Of a stretch of DNA of 64,000 nucleotides, positions 16,016-25,900 are shown one piece after another. Every line of letters starts with the position of its first letter. Position 1 is the stretch's first letter. The position numbers and the translations under genes were made by a program. This DNA comes from Prosthecobacter debontii (GTDB taxonomy: Bacteria > Verrucomicrobiota > Verrucomicrobiia > Verrucomicrobiales > Akkermansiaceae), in the NCBI GenBank assembly GCA_945869465.1, contig CAMBPB010000006.1, forward strand, positions 19,896 through 83,895. Direction: 5' to 3'. The notes below the pieces were generated by a model. It saw nothing but the letters and a program-made list of their open reading frames with translations, was not told the origin of the DNA and searched no databases.

Positions 16016-17209
16016 ATGATCGTCGCACCCAAAATCCGCGGATTCATTTGCACCACCGCCCATCCGGATGGTTGTGCCAAACACGTCGCCGAACAAATCG
16101 CCGTGGTCAGGAAACGCGGCCCCATCGCCAAGGGCCCGAAGAAGGTGCTCGTGATCGGTGCCTCGGCGGGTTACGGTCTGGCCTCGCGCATTGCCGCCGC
16201 GTTCGGTTCGGACGCGGCGACCCTCGGCGTGTTTTTTGAAAAAACCGGTGAGGCGGATCGCACCGGGACTGCGGGTTGGTACAACTCCGCCGCCTTTGAA
16301 AAGGAAGCCGCCGCCGCCGGACTTTACGCCCGTTCGTTCAATGGCGACGCGTTTTCCGATGCCATGAAGGCGGAGGTGATCGCCGCCATCAAAGCCGACC
16401 TCGGCCAAGTCGATTGTGTGATTTACAGCCTCGCCTCGCCGCGCCGCACCCATCCGAAATCCGGGGAAGTCTTCAAGTCGGCCCTCAAACCGATCGCCCG
16501 GAGCTACACCAATAAAAATCTCAACACTACCACCGGCGTGGTCGGTGAAGTCACCATCCAACCCGCCGAAGGGGATGACGTCGCCCAAACGGTGGCCGTC
16601 ATGGGCGGTGAGGATTGGGAAATGTGGATCGACGCCCTGCTCGCCGAAAACCTCATCGCTCCAGGCACCCAAACGCTCGCTTACTCCTACATCGGGCCGG
16701 ATCTCACGTGGCCGATTTATAAAAACGGCACCATCGGCAAGGCCAAGGAAGATCTCGAACGCGTGCAACGCGAACTCGATGCCAAGCTCGCCCCGCTCGG
16801 CGGCAAGGCCTGGGTTTCGGTCAACAAGGCGCTCGTCACTCAGGCCAGCTCCGCCATTCCGGTGGTCCCGCTCTATATCTCCCTGCTTTACATGGTGATG
16901 AAAGCTGACGGTTCACACGAGGATTGCATCGAACAAATGGACCGCATGTTCCGCGAGCGCCTTTACAACGATGGCGATCCCCAACCCGACGAGGCCGGCC
17001 GCATCCGTCTCGACGATTGGGAAATGGCCCCCGCCGTGCAACAACTCGTGATCGATCGCTGGCACCAGGTGAACACCGAAAACCTTAAGGAACTCGCCGA
17101 TTTCGACGGTTACCAAGCGAGTTTCCTGCGCCTCTTCGGCTTTGGCTTGGAAGGCGTCGATTATGCGGCGGAGACCGATGCCGCCACTGCGGTGCCCTCA
17201 CTCGCGTGA
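16016..17209 (+). CDS. fabV: Trans-2-enoyl-ACP/CoA reductase (NADH), FabV type
   Basis: Catalyses the last reduction of fatty acid elongation, an alternative to the triclosan-sensitive FabI. 397 residues from ATG 16016, matching the usual FabV length of about 400; the ORF track's start at 15803 lies inside the divergent DUF2752 gene. Motifs are IKPxIRGFICTTAHPxGC near the start (here MIVAPKIRGFICTTAHPDGC), the NADH-binding VLVIGASAGYGLASR, and the catalytic Tyr-x8-Lys in TLAYSYIGPDLTWPIYKNGTIGKAK. The 3' end overlaps the convergent corA-like gene by 12 bp. Confidence 0.96.
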   Translation: MIVAPKIRGFICTTAHPDGCAKHVAEQIAVVRKRGPIAKGPKKVLVIGASAGYGLASRIAAAFGSDAATLGVFFEKTGEADRTGTAGWYNSAAFEKEAAAAGLYARSFNGDAFSDAMKAEVIAAIKADLGQVDCVIYSLASPRRTHPKSGEVFKSALKPIARSYTNKNLNTTTGVVGEVTIQPAEGDDVAQTVAVMGGEDWEMWIDALLAENLIAPGTQTLAYSYIGPDLTWPIYKNGTIGKAKEDLERVQRELDAKLAPLGGKAWVSVNKALVTQASSAIPVVPLYISLLYMVMKADGSHEDCIEQMDRMFRERLYNDGDPQPDEAGRIRLDDWEMAPAVQQLVIDRWHQVNTENLKELADFDGYQASFLRLFGFGLEGVDYAAETDAATAVPSLA

Positions 17210-17995
17210 GGATTTGTCGTCCCCTGAATGCAGCTCCACGTCAAAATCCGAGAATCTGCCGGTTTGCCGCCCGACAAGCCAGAGCAGGACAATTCCAACC
17301 AGTAGGCCGCCGGTCAGAATGACCCAGAACAACGGTTTTACGAACTCCGGCAGATTCACGTTCATTCCGAACAATCCGCCTAGCGCCACCAGCGGCAGGA
17401 AAAACCCGGCGAGCAAGTTCAGGCGGAAGGCGATCCGGTTCAAGCGGGCTGCGGAAAGCGCCTGTTCCTCCGCCCGTTCCGCCCGCCAGAACTCCAAGGT
17501 CACCCGGCCGTCCGTGTTGAGCAGATCCGCCGCCCGCTCGAGTTCCTTCGCCCGGTCCCGGTAGCCCCGGATTTCCCGGTCGTCCGGATCGATCACCAAC
17601 ACCTGCTCCAGCGCTTGCACCAGGTTGCGGCTGGTCCGGGTGAGGGGGCCCGAATGCCGCAACAGCGTAAAAATCTCCACCGCCGTGTCCGCCTCGTCGA
17701 TCACCTCCTCATGGCCGTCGATCACCTTCGCATAGCGGTCCATGAGCTCACCCAAAAGACTGAGCCCCTCCCCGGACGCCTGCATCCAAGTGCCATCATG
17801 GCGTTTCCAAAAAAATAACGCCTCGCGCTCGGGAATCCCCGGGCGCGGCACTTCGTGGGCGATCAGCAACAACTCGCCCGCACCCTCGATGCAGCGTTGA
17901 TGTCCCGGCCGGGTGCTCAATTGCTCGCGCAGCTCGGGCTCGATTTCGAAATGCCCGGGCAATTTCAAGGGTTCCGTGACAGCCATGAGCGGCAT
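17198..17995 (-). CDS. CorA-like divalent cation transporter
   Basis: 265-residue protein of the CorA Mg2+/Co2+/Ni2+/Zn2+ channel superfamily. The cytoplasmic N-terminal part is acidic and helical; the C-terminus has two membrane helices with the GMN pore motif (GFFLPLVALGGLFGMNVNLPEF, then LFWVILTGGLLVGIVLLWLV). It resembles the shorter ZntB-like branch. The substrate ion cannot be told from sequence. Convergent with fabV and divergent from glyS. Confidence 0.88.
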   Translation of the reverse strand: MPLMAVTEPLKLPGHFEIEPELREQLSTRPGHQRCIEGAGELLLIAHEVPRPGIPEREALFFWKRHDGTWMQASGEGLSLLGELMDRYAKVIDGHEEVIDEADTAVEIFTLLRHSGPLTRTSRNLVQALEQVLVIDPDDREIRGYRDRAKELERAADLLNTDGRVTLEFWRAERAEEQALSAARLNRIAFRLNLLAGFFLPLVALGGLFGMNVNLPEFVKPLFWVILTGGLLVGIVLLWLVGRQTGRFSDFDVELHSGDDKSSRE

Positions 17996-18216
17996 GCTAG
18001 CGGTTCGATCACTCCCGAAAAGCCGGAATCCTCATGACCGGCGGAAATCGAAGCGCTTGGGGGGAGGAGGGCTTCAAGTTTCGCCGGCTTTGCAAATCCG
18101 GGGGGAGGGGATGTCGGGGGGGGACGCCGCCTGAATTTCCGGCCGGAACCGACTGAGAATCCCGCCTTGCCCCGCACCGCCGCGCCTGCTTCGATCCGCC
18201 CCCCAACAAGCATCAC
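17996..18216. other. Divergent intergenic region between corA-like gene and glyS
   Basis: 221 bp that must hold promoters for both flanking genes. G-rich tracts (tggggggaggag, gtcggggggggacg) are present. No hexamer pair convincing enough to call, and no riboswitch or T-box was recognised upstream of the tRNA synthetase. Confidence 0.4.
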
Positions 18217-19818
18217 ATGGCCAACAAAGACGTCACCGATCCCGCCCGAATGGAGAAAATCGTTTCTCTGTGCAAACGCCGCGGATTCATTTTCCAAGCC
18301 GGCGAACTCTACGGCGGCCTCAACGGCTGCTGGGATTACGGCCCGCTCGGCGCAGAACTGAAACGCAACCTCAAAGACTTCTGGTGGCGCAAGACCGTGC
18401 AGGAGCGTGATGACGTGCTCGGCATGGATGGAGCGATTTTGACGATGGAACAGGTGCTCGTTTCCTCAGGGCATGTGGGCGGGTTCAATGATCCGATGTG
18501 CGACTGCCTGCTCTCAAAAGCCCGCTTCCGCGCCGATCAAATTCCGGCCCAGGACGGCACAGCGGTTTGGTTCTCAAAAGCGGAATTAGCTGGAATCACT
18601 CCAAGCAACCTTGAAAAGGAATTCGCAGTTCTGATTCCGGATTCCAGCGACTCCAGCATTCGAAAAGCTAAGAAAACAGCATCCCTATATTACCGAAGTT
18701 TGCTGAGCCCGTCACAGTCAGCCATGTTACAGGAATTGACCCAGCAAGTGGGAGATCATCTGAAACCTATTGAAGAACGCCGCGAACCCGTCTCCGGAAC
18801 GACCCGCTTCAATCCTGAAAACGGCTCACTCCTGAGCGATCCACGTGATTTCGAGCTGATGTTCAAAACCAACATGGGGGCCACTGGTGGAGATATCGCC
18901 TACCTCCGCCCGGAGACCGCGCAGTCGATCTTCGTGCAATACAAGAACGTGCTCGACTCCAACCGGATCAAACTCCCCTTCGGCATCGCGCAGATCGGCA
19001 AGTCGTTCCGCAACGAGATCAACCCGCGCAACTTCATCTTTCGCTCGCGCGAGTTCGAACAGATGGAGATCGAATACTTCTGCCACCCGGACGATGGCAT
19101 GCGGCTCACCGACGAGTGGTTGGAGGCACGTCTGAGTTTCTACGAGGAAATCGGCATCCCGCGCGAAAAACTCCACATCCTCGATGTGCCGGATGGCGAC
19201 CGCGCTTTCTACTCGAAAAAAACCTACGACATCGAATACGAATTCCCCTTTGGCATCCAGGAACTCGAAGGCGTGGCCTACCGCACCGACTACGACCTCA
19301 AAGTGCACGAAAAAGGCGCCGGCAAATCGCTCGTTTACTTCGATGAGGAGACCAAGGAGAAATTCATCCCGCATGTCGTCGAGCCCTCCGCCGGTTGTGA
19401 TAGAACCATCCTCGCACTCCTCTGCGAGGCCTTCGACGAGGAAATCCTCACCGATGACAAGGGCAAGGAGGACATCCGCACCGTGCTGCGCTTCAAGCCC
19501 ACCATGGCTCCCATCAAGCTCGGCATTTTTCCGCTGCTCAAGAAAAACGAGGAGCAGGTCCGCATCGCCCGCGAAATCCAACAGAAACTGCAGAAGTGGA
19601 TGACCGTTTTCTACGACGACGGAGGTGCCGTCGGTCGCCGCTACCGCCGCCAGGACGAGGTCGGCACGCCTTATTGCGTGACCGTGGACTTCGATACGCT
19701 CGGCGAAAACGGCGACGACCTCAAAGGCACGGTGACCATCCGCCACCGCGATTCGATGGCGCAGGAACGCATCAAGATCGAGGCGCTGCTGCCTTGGCTG
19801 CTAGACCGAGTGAGATGA
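18217..19818 (+). CDS. glyS: Glycyl-tRNA synthetase (alpha2, class II) with atypical insertion
   Basis: Charges tRNA-Gly. 533 residues of the GlyQS/eukaryotic-like dimeric type. Class II motifs are present: GGLNGCWDYGPLGAELKRN at the start, LRPETAQSIFVQYKN, FRNEINPRNFIFRSREFEQME (motif 2) and VEPSAGCDRTILALL (motif 3). The anticodon-binding domain is at the C-terminus. Between residues about 100 and 205 the usual zinc-ribbon (DCKxC...CPxCG) is missing: the first pair reads DCLLSK and the second Cys pair is absent. This stretch is replaced by a helical, AT-richer segment (18553-18830). The frame is intact. Confidence 0.96.
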   Translation: MANKDVTDPARMEKIVSLCKRRGFIFQAGELYGGLNGCWDYGPLGAELKRNLKDFWWRKTVQERDDVLGMDGAILTMEQVLVSSGHVGGFNDPMCDCLLSKARFRADQIPAQDGTAVWFSKAELAGITPSNLEKEFAVLIPDSSDSSIRKAKKTASLYYRSLLSPSQSAMLQELTQQVGDHLKPIEERREPVSGTTRFNPENGSLLSDPRDFELMFKTNMGATGGDIAYLRPETAQSIFVQYKNVLDSNRIKLPFGIAQIGKSFRNEINPRNFIFRSREFEQMEIEYFCHPDDGMRLTDEWLEARLSFYEEIGIPREKLHILDVPDGDRAFYSKKTYDIEYEFPFGIQELEGVAYRTDYDLKVHEKGAGKSLVYFDEETKEKFIPHVVEPSAGCDRTILALLCEAFDEEILTDDKGKEDIRTVLRFKPTMAPIKLGIFPLLKKNEEQVRIAREIQQKLQKWMTVFYDDGGAVGRRYRRQDEVGTPYCVTVDFDTLGENGDDLKGTVTIRHRDSMAQERIKIEALLPWLLDRVR

Positions 19819-20131
19819 AAACGAGCGTGATAGACGCCGCTGCGGCCGAGGCGGCGTGGCGAAAATGGCTGGAAAAATAGCAGCTTGTCGCGCGCCAAGG
19901 TGCCCGCGCCAACTTCGCGTGATATCGGTTGGCCGCCAACGTTTCGCCAGCGTCACTTCCCGCCAGCGTGTAACTCAAAAACAGTGTGCGGGCACGGACC
20001 AGGCGCAGCAACGGACACGACATGACTGAGGGCGGGGGGCGGGGCGGCAATGCCTCATCCCTAACTCTATGTGAGGCGTGGAGAGCGGGGTGGGGGACCG
20101 CCTCAGAGTGGATTCCCGCGGGTTTTCAAGG
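19819..20131. other. Intergenic, no gene seen
   Basis: 313 bp between the convergent glyS and carboxypeptidase genes. A minus-strand frame (19772-20050) overlaps the 3' end of glyS and shows no family motif. A G-run (gagggcggggggcggggcggc) near 20030 is notable, but no clear intrinsic terminator with a T-run was found. Confidence 0.5.
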
Positions 20132-21646
20132 TCATTCGCCCTGAATGAATTTCACGAGATCGGCGCGGGTCTTCACCAGATCGGGCGGATTCAGATAGAA
20201 CATGTGACCGCCGTCATAGAAAGTCTCCGTGATGTTGCGCTTTGCGCCGGCCGGCAGATCCAGCAGATGGCGGAGCGAATAGGACACGCCTTCCGGCGGG
20301 GTGGCAAGGTCGGTACGGCCGCCCATCACCAGCACCCGGAGGTGCGGGTTGTCCCGCATCGCCGCAGCCAGTCGATCGCCGACGTTGACCACCTCGTTGT
20401 TGGCGTTCCAGCGCCACGGCTGGACCTTGCCCGTTAGAATCTCATAAGGCTGGTCCTCCTTGTATCCCAACTCGCGCCCGAGGTAATCCATCATTGCGGT
20501 GGAAAAGGCACCGAAGGCCAGCGAGAAGGAAGGATCATACTCCGGTGTCGGTGAGGATTTGCTGGTGGAATCCCATGCGACCCGCGCATCGAAGCGACCC
20601 AAGACCTTGCCCTCGGCGCGGAGCAGTTCGCCGCGGAAAAAGTCCAGGCCGATGCGAAGATCGTAGGTCAGCCACGCGTCGGCGGAAATGCCGGTAAGGC
20701 GCGCCAATTTGCCGGCGATCACCTTGCGCGTTTCCGCGTCCAGCGAGTTTCCCTTGAGCAATGCGCCGGCATATTCACCGAAGGCGTACTCGGTGCTCTC
20801 CTTGATCAGCGCATCACGGTCGCCGGTGATTTTCTTGTGGAAATGCGCCGTGCCGGTGAATGACGGCAGATAGACCATGGAACTGACGTCGTTGCCCGAT
20901 GCGGACCGGAGCGTGGCGAAATCCAGCAGCGACGAGAGCAGCACCACGCCATTGAGCTGCATGCCGTAGCGGGATTGCAAATGGTGGGAAAGCCCGGCGG
21001 CGCGGATTCCGCCATAGGATTCGCCGAGAATGTATTTGGGCGACGACCAGCGGTCGTGCTCGCCGAGCCAGCGCCGGATGAAGTCGCCGACCGACTCGAT
21101 GTCTTCCTGGAGACCATGGAAATCAGCGGGTTTGGTGTCGTTTTCCGCCCGGCTGTAGCCGGTGGAAACCGGATCCACGAACACCAGATCGCAGACGTCC
21201 AGGATACTCATCGGGTTGTCCACCACGCGGGTCGGCGGTGGCGGCGGGGCGGTTCCGTCACCGGGCAGCTTGACGATTTTCGGCCCGAGCACGCCGATGT
21301 GCAGCCAAACCGCCGACGAACCGGGCCCCCCATTGAACGCGAACAGCACCGGGCGATTCGACGTATCATTCACATCCGTGCGCTCATAGCTGACGTGGAA
21401 AATCGAGGCCCGCGCCTTGCCGTCGTCCTGCTTGAGTTGGAGTTTTCCCGTCGTGACTTTGTAAGGGATCTTTTTCCCGCCGATCTCGACCGAGGCTTCC
21501 CGGACGATCGGTTCGACGACCTTGAGCGTTTCCTTGTCCTTCTCGGTGGATTTTTCTTTCGGCGGCGTGTCCGGCTTTTTCTCCGGTTCCGGAGCGGCAA
21601 CGGCGGTGAAGTTGAGGCAAAGCAGCAGGAGAAGGGTGAAGCGCAT
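20132..21646 (-). CDS. Secreted serine carboxypeptidase, peptidase S10 type
   Basis: 504 residues with a signal peptide (MRFTLLLLLCLNFTAVAA) followed by a Pro/Glu/Lys-rich linker. The S10 fold is shown by RPVLFAFNGGPGSSAVWLH (oxyanion region), ILGESYGGIRA with the catalytic Ser, VMGGRTDLATPP with the catalytic Asp, and FYDGGHMFYLNPPD with the catalytic His. It removes C-terminal residues from peptides, probably in the periplasm or outside. It stands apart from its neighbours and is likely a single-gene unit. Confidence 0.92.
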   Translation of the reverse strand: MRFTLLLLLCLNFTAVAAPEPEKKPDTPPKEKSTEKDKETLKVVEPIVREASVEIGGKKIPYKVTTGKLQLKQDDGKARASIFHVSYERTDVNDTSNRPVLFAFNGGPGSSAVWLHIGVLGPKIVKLPGDGTAPPPPPTRVVDNPMSILDVCDLVFVDPVSTGYSRAENDTKPADFHGLQEDIESVGDFIRRWLGEHDRWSSPKYILGESYGGIRAAGLSHHLQSRYGMQLNGVVLLSSLLDFATLRSASGNDVSSMVYLPSFTGTAHFHKKITGDRDALIKESTEYAFGEYAGALLKGNSLDAETRKVIAGKLARLTGISADAWLTYDLRIGLDFFRGELLRAEGKVLGRFDARVAWDSTSKSSPTPEYDPSFSLAFGAFSTAMMDYLGRELGYKEDQPYEILTGKVQPWRWNANNEVVNVGDRLAAAMRDNPHLRVLVMGGRTDLATPPEGVSYSLRHLLDLPAGAKRNITETFYDGGHMFYLNPPDLVKTRADLVKFIQGE

Positions 21647-21734
21647 GGCGGGTGGGTGAAGCGGTGGTCTCAGAGAATCAAGAGTGCCTGACGGCGAGAT
21701 TCAAGCGCCACCACGTCGGTGGTCCATTCAAATT

Positions 21735-22775
21735 TCAACCCTTGCTCATCGCCCCGATTTCATCGCGGACCATCTTGGCAAACTCCGGCGGCCCCAGCAC
21801 TTTGGCCTGACTCCCGAAACTCAGCACCCAGCGCAGGACCTCCTCCAATCGTCCGACTTCAAATCTCACCTCTACCCGCGTGCCTTTGGCATTCAGCGCC
21901 ACACACTCCTGCGTCGGATGCCAACGGCGCTCCTGGCCGAGCCTTGCCGCGTAATTTTTCAGTTCCACCCGCACCAAATGCCGGGTCGTATCGCCCTCCA
22001 CATTCCAAACGCCAAACGATCGCTTCAAATGCTCGCCGCCGTTAAAGCCAGGCGGACGTTCAAAGCGTTTGTTTGAAACCTTGATCCGATTCATCCGCGG
22101 CAACGCAAAAGTCCGCAAGGCGTCGCGCGCCAAGTCGTGGGCGATCAGGTACCAACCGCCATCGACCTCGCCGAGATGCAGGGGTTGGACCCGCCGGGGT
22201 TCGGCACTTTCCGCTCCCAGTTTTCGGTAATAAAATGTTGTAACAAGTTGTTGAAGAATTGCTTGGGCGATTTCCCCAAGGCGTTTGAGGTCACGCGGAT
22301 CCTGTTCCAAGACCTTGCGCGAGAACGCCTCGTCGAGATCATTCCAGGCGAACTGGATCTTTCCCATCATGCCGCGAGTCAGGCTGCTGAAGGCCGTCCG
22401 CAACACCTCGGCCAAGGGAGTTCCGCGGACGGATTGCAGGGCGTTGCGAGCCAGAAACAATCCCGCCAGTTCTTCGGCGGTGGTTTGGAACACCGGGAAA
22501 TCGGACACATCCTTGGCGTAGGAATAGCCGTGCAGCGCGTCCACATAGACGATGGGCAGGCCGAGTTCGTCGCGCATGAAACTGACGTCGCGCTGGATCG
22601 TTTTGCGTTCGACCGAAAGTTTTTCCGCCAGCACCGTGCAATTCGGATACGCGCCGCTCTTGATCGCCGAGTGAATCTCATAGATCCGGAAGAGCGGGCG
22701 TCGCGTGATTCCAACACGCTCACTTGCATCGTCCAGCAACTTGGCCAGGTCGTTTTGAATCCGGTTCATTTCCAT
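21735..22775 (-). CDS. WYL-domain transcriptional regulator
   Basis: 346-residue regulator: N-terminal winged helix-turn-helix of the DeoR/HTH_11 type (LAEKLSVERKTIQRDVSFMRDE, about residues 45-66), a central helical part, and a WYL domain in which the signature is LGEVDGGWYLIAHDLARDALRTF (about 205-227). A WCX extension is at the C-terminus. WYL proteins sense nucleic acid or nucleotide ligands and often control stress or defence genes. The target is unknown; it is divergent from nothing and lies next to the long minus-strand sigma/vWA run. Confidence 0.9.
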   Translation of the reverse strand: MEMNRIQNDLAKLLDDASERVGITRRPLFRIYEIHSAIKSGAYPNCTVLAEKLSVERKTIQRDVSFMRDELGLPIVYVDALHGYSYAKDVSDFPVFQTTAEELAGLFLARNALQSVRGTPLAEVLRTAFSSLTRGMMGKIQFAWNDLDEAFSRKVLEQDPRDLKRLGEIAQAILQQLVTTFYYRKLGAESAEPRRVQPLHLGEVDGGWYLIAHDLARDALRTFALPRMNRIKVSNKRFERPPGFNGGEHLKRSFGVWNVEGDTTRHLVRVELKNYAARLGQERRWHPTQECVALNAKGTRVEVRFEVGRLEEVLRWVLSFGSQAKVLGPPEFAKMVRDEIGAMSKG

Positions 22776-22953
22776 GTGAGTCTGTGGGGGTTGAGCCGAG
22801 TAATCCAGACTTGATGCCCTCGAACCCCATGATTTATTACTTGTTACAATATATGTAATGCGGAATCAAAAGGGTGAGGTCAATGGCATGGGATCCGCCG
22901 GCAGGATTCGAGTTCGGGTTCTGTCCCGCAGCGCGTCAATCGGCGCGGGAATC
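22776..22953 (-). promoter_or_regulatory. Probable promoter region of the WYL regulator
   Basis: 178 bp between the regulator start and the end of the giant gene. An AT-rich block at about 22831-22860 (tttattacttgttacaatatatgtaatg) stands out in GC-rich surroundings. It contains ATTAC...GTAAT half-sites that could be an operator for the regulator itself. This is inferred from composition and position only. Confidence 0.4.
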
Positions 22954-25900
22954 TCAAGCAGCCGTGTTGGTTTTCGACAAAACGTCAGGTGCGGCAGTCG
23001 ATTTGCGCACCCGCTTCATCGCGCCCATTGCTCCGACCAACAGGCAAAGCAGGATCGCCAGCCAGGCGAAGCCGCTGTTTGTGCGTTTGAGTTGGAGTTC
23101 GATGGCCATCGGGTGCTCGCCGTCCACTTGCACGCTGCGGCCGAAACTCAGCACGGTGCCGCGTTCCGGCATCGTGACTTCGAGCGCGGCGGGTGCGGGT
23201 TCGGCAGCGAGTTGTTGGGTGACGATGCGGTTGGCGATCTCCTTGAGCGCGGAGTTTTCATCGGCGGAGTTGCCTTCGAGGAAACGGTCGAATTGTTTGG
23301 GATCGTAGTTGTAGGCGCCGCGCAGCACCGGGTTGACCTCGGCGGCGCGGTCGAGCTGCGCGTTTTCCGCCTGTGGCGGAGCGGCCAGGCGGTTGTCGAG
23401 ACCCACCCGCTGGCGGCGGGTGTTCAGGCCTAACACCGCCTGCTGGGTCTTGAGCTGGCGCAGCTGGACGCGCGCGTCCTCGCCGGACGCCGCGTCGAGC
23501 TGGCCGTTGCGCGTCGCGTTGCCGAGTGCGAGGCCGGCCTTTTCCTGATCGCCCGCCTTGAGCCAGGCGTTCGCCTGATCCAGCAGGGCCACTGCGCTTC
23601 TGGCGCCGCTCGCGCGTTGGCCGGTCACGAATGACTGATAGTCCTCGAGCCGGAACGAACCGACCGACTGCTGTTGTTTCAGATCGAAATCCCCGCCGTG
23701 ATCGGCGAGCCGCCAGCCTTCCGGGACCAGCACCTGCCATGTTAGATTTTCCAGCGGCACGTCGAGCACCGGCCCTTCGAGCCGTTTGCCGCGCACCATC
23801 GCGGCGGAATAGACAAAGCGCACGACGGTTGGCTGCCCGACTTCCGGCGACGGAAAGACATGGAACAACCAGGCCCCGCCCTCGCGAACCAGCGTGGCAC
23901 CCTCGTCGTTCACGAACACGTTGAACAACTCGGCCTTGTCCGGCAGCGTGAGCCGCAGCGTGCCTTTGCCGACGACCCGCATCTTCATGCGCACAGCCGT
24001 TAGAGCATCGCCGCCCGGCGCGAGCAAGGTGGTGAGCGAACCCTCGGAAACCCGCAGTTTGCGCAGATCGGCGAGTTTGTGGCGTTTTAAAATGACCGGC
24101 AGCGGCCCCTCGGGATCGGCGACGCGGAAAGCCATGGTCGGCGCGACTTTGCCCGCCGCGCGGCCGAGTGTCGATTGAACCACCGCCCAATCCGTGCGCT
24201 GCCAACCGCGCGGCAGCGCGCCGGCTTCGAGTTCGAGCCGCCCCCCTGCCCTGACGGCGGCGAAGTAGGAAATCGGCCGGACATTTTCCAGCACCACTGG
24301 CTCCACCGACTCCTCGCCGCCGTCCTTGCCTGGACGTTGATACTCGAGTTCCACATCGGTTTCACCGGCGAGCCCGCGTTGGAAACGGATTTCATACAGT
24401 CCGGGTTCCCCCTCGACCGGAATCAGATCCGAAACCGCGGAGCCGGTGGCGCGCACGGTGGCGGCGGCGGTGGGATCGAGTCCCGCAATCCGCACCCGCT
24501 GGGACTTGACCGCAGCGTTTTCGATTCGATAGCCGATATGCACCCGCGAAAGCAGCTGCCCCTCGCGGATTGTGGCATCATGGAAAACCCGCGCCGTCAC
24601 CCAAGGTTCGAGGCGGCTGATTGATAGACCGAGCGCCCAATCGCTTTGCAACAACCGATAGGGCAAGGCGCCGGGCCGGGCCGCGGCGCGCGCGGATTCT
24701 TTCGGTCCGTCGGCAAGTTCGTGGGGATCGAGTTGCAACACGTATTTCCGCTCCACCGCACGCACCTGCAAGCCGCGCTCGGGAACCACCGTGAGCACGC
24801 CGGTTTCGCGGGACGCGTCGCGCAGGCTGAGGCGCGGCACCATCCATTTCTCCTGCGCTCCGGTCGGCTGGCCGGTGAGGGTGAGACTGAACTCACGGCG
24901 TCCCATCGTCTTGCCTGATAGATGAAAGGTCACCACCCGCTTGCCGTCGATTTTGCCCTCGGTCCAGTGGCTCAGGCCCTCGCCGGTGGCGCTCTCGATC
25001 TCGAGGTCCTCCGGCACGTCTAGCGCGAGGCGGAACACCCCGGAGCGCGTGATTGTCACCACCAGGTCGGTGGCCACCACCAGGCGGTCCTCACCTAACG
25101 AAACGAGCTGCCATGACTCTGCCCGCAACTCGGGAGCCACCTCGGTGACCTTGAGCTTGGCCTTCACCGCGCTCGCGCCGTAGCGGAACGCATGCTGGAG
25201 CAGCGCCAGCGGCTGGCCGTCCTTGGTGTGCGGCAGCAGCCGGTTGTTGAAATCCTCGGGATTGACCCGCGAAAGGCCTTCCACTGCGACGGCTTCCGGC
25301 TGCACTTCCTCGCCAAACGCGATTCCTAACAATCCGACCTCTCCCGCCGAGCCTTCCACACGGACCGGTTCGAGTTCCAGCTCCAGCGGCAGGGAGCCGG
25401 CCCCGCGCTGGGTTTCGATGGTGAACGAAAACCCCTGATTCTGGGCGGGCTCCACGCTCACCCGCAGTTCGAGTTTCGCCGGATCGAAGCGCCACGCGCC
25501 GACCGGACCATCGAGCACGTCGCTGACGGTGAAGCCGGCGGGGATCTTCATCGTTAGAGAAGTCACCCGGCCCTGCGCGGGGCGGATGTTCACTGCGTGC
25601 CGGCCGTTCACTACGCCCGGCCCGGGGAGAAACAAATTGGAAACCTCGGCGAAAAACTTCGATTCTTCGGTGTCCGCGTCCCGTTGTTTCGGGCGCGCCC
25701 TGATGATCACCGGATCCACCGGCCCGAGCACTAACATGGCTCCGCTGTGGTCCGGCTTCAGATCCGCGAGCGGCTGGATTTTCGCGGCGCCCGGACAGAA
25801 AAACTCCCAGCCGCCCTGATCCCAACGTAGCGTCACGCGCCGCATCGCGGCCGGAGCGCCAGGCACCTCCCAGCCTTGCAAGGGATCCGTCAGGGGCATT

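Noticed and set aside
15971-16768. 265-residue minus-strand ORF opposite fabV
   Set aside because: Antisense of a gene with clear enoyl reductase motifs; composition is that of a shadow frame.
18826-19746. 306-residue minus-strand ORF opposite glyS
   Set aside because: Antisense to class II synthetase motifs 2 and 3.
19772-20050. 92-residue minus-strand ORF after glyS
   Set aside because: Overlaps the glyS 3' end and shows no conserved domain that I can name.
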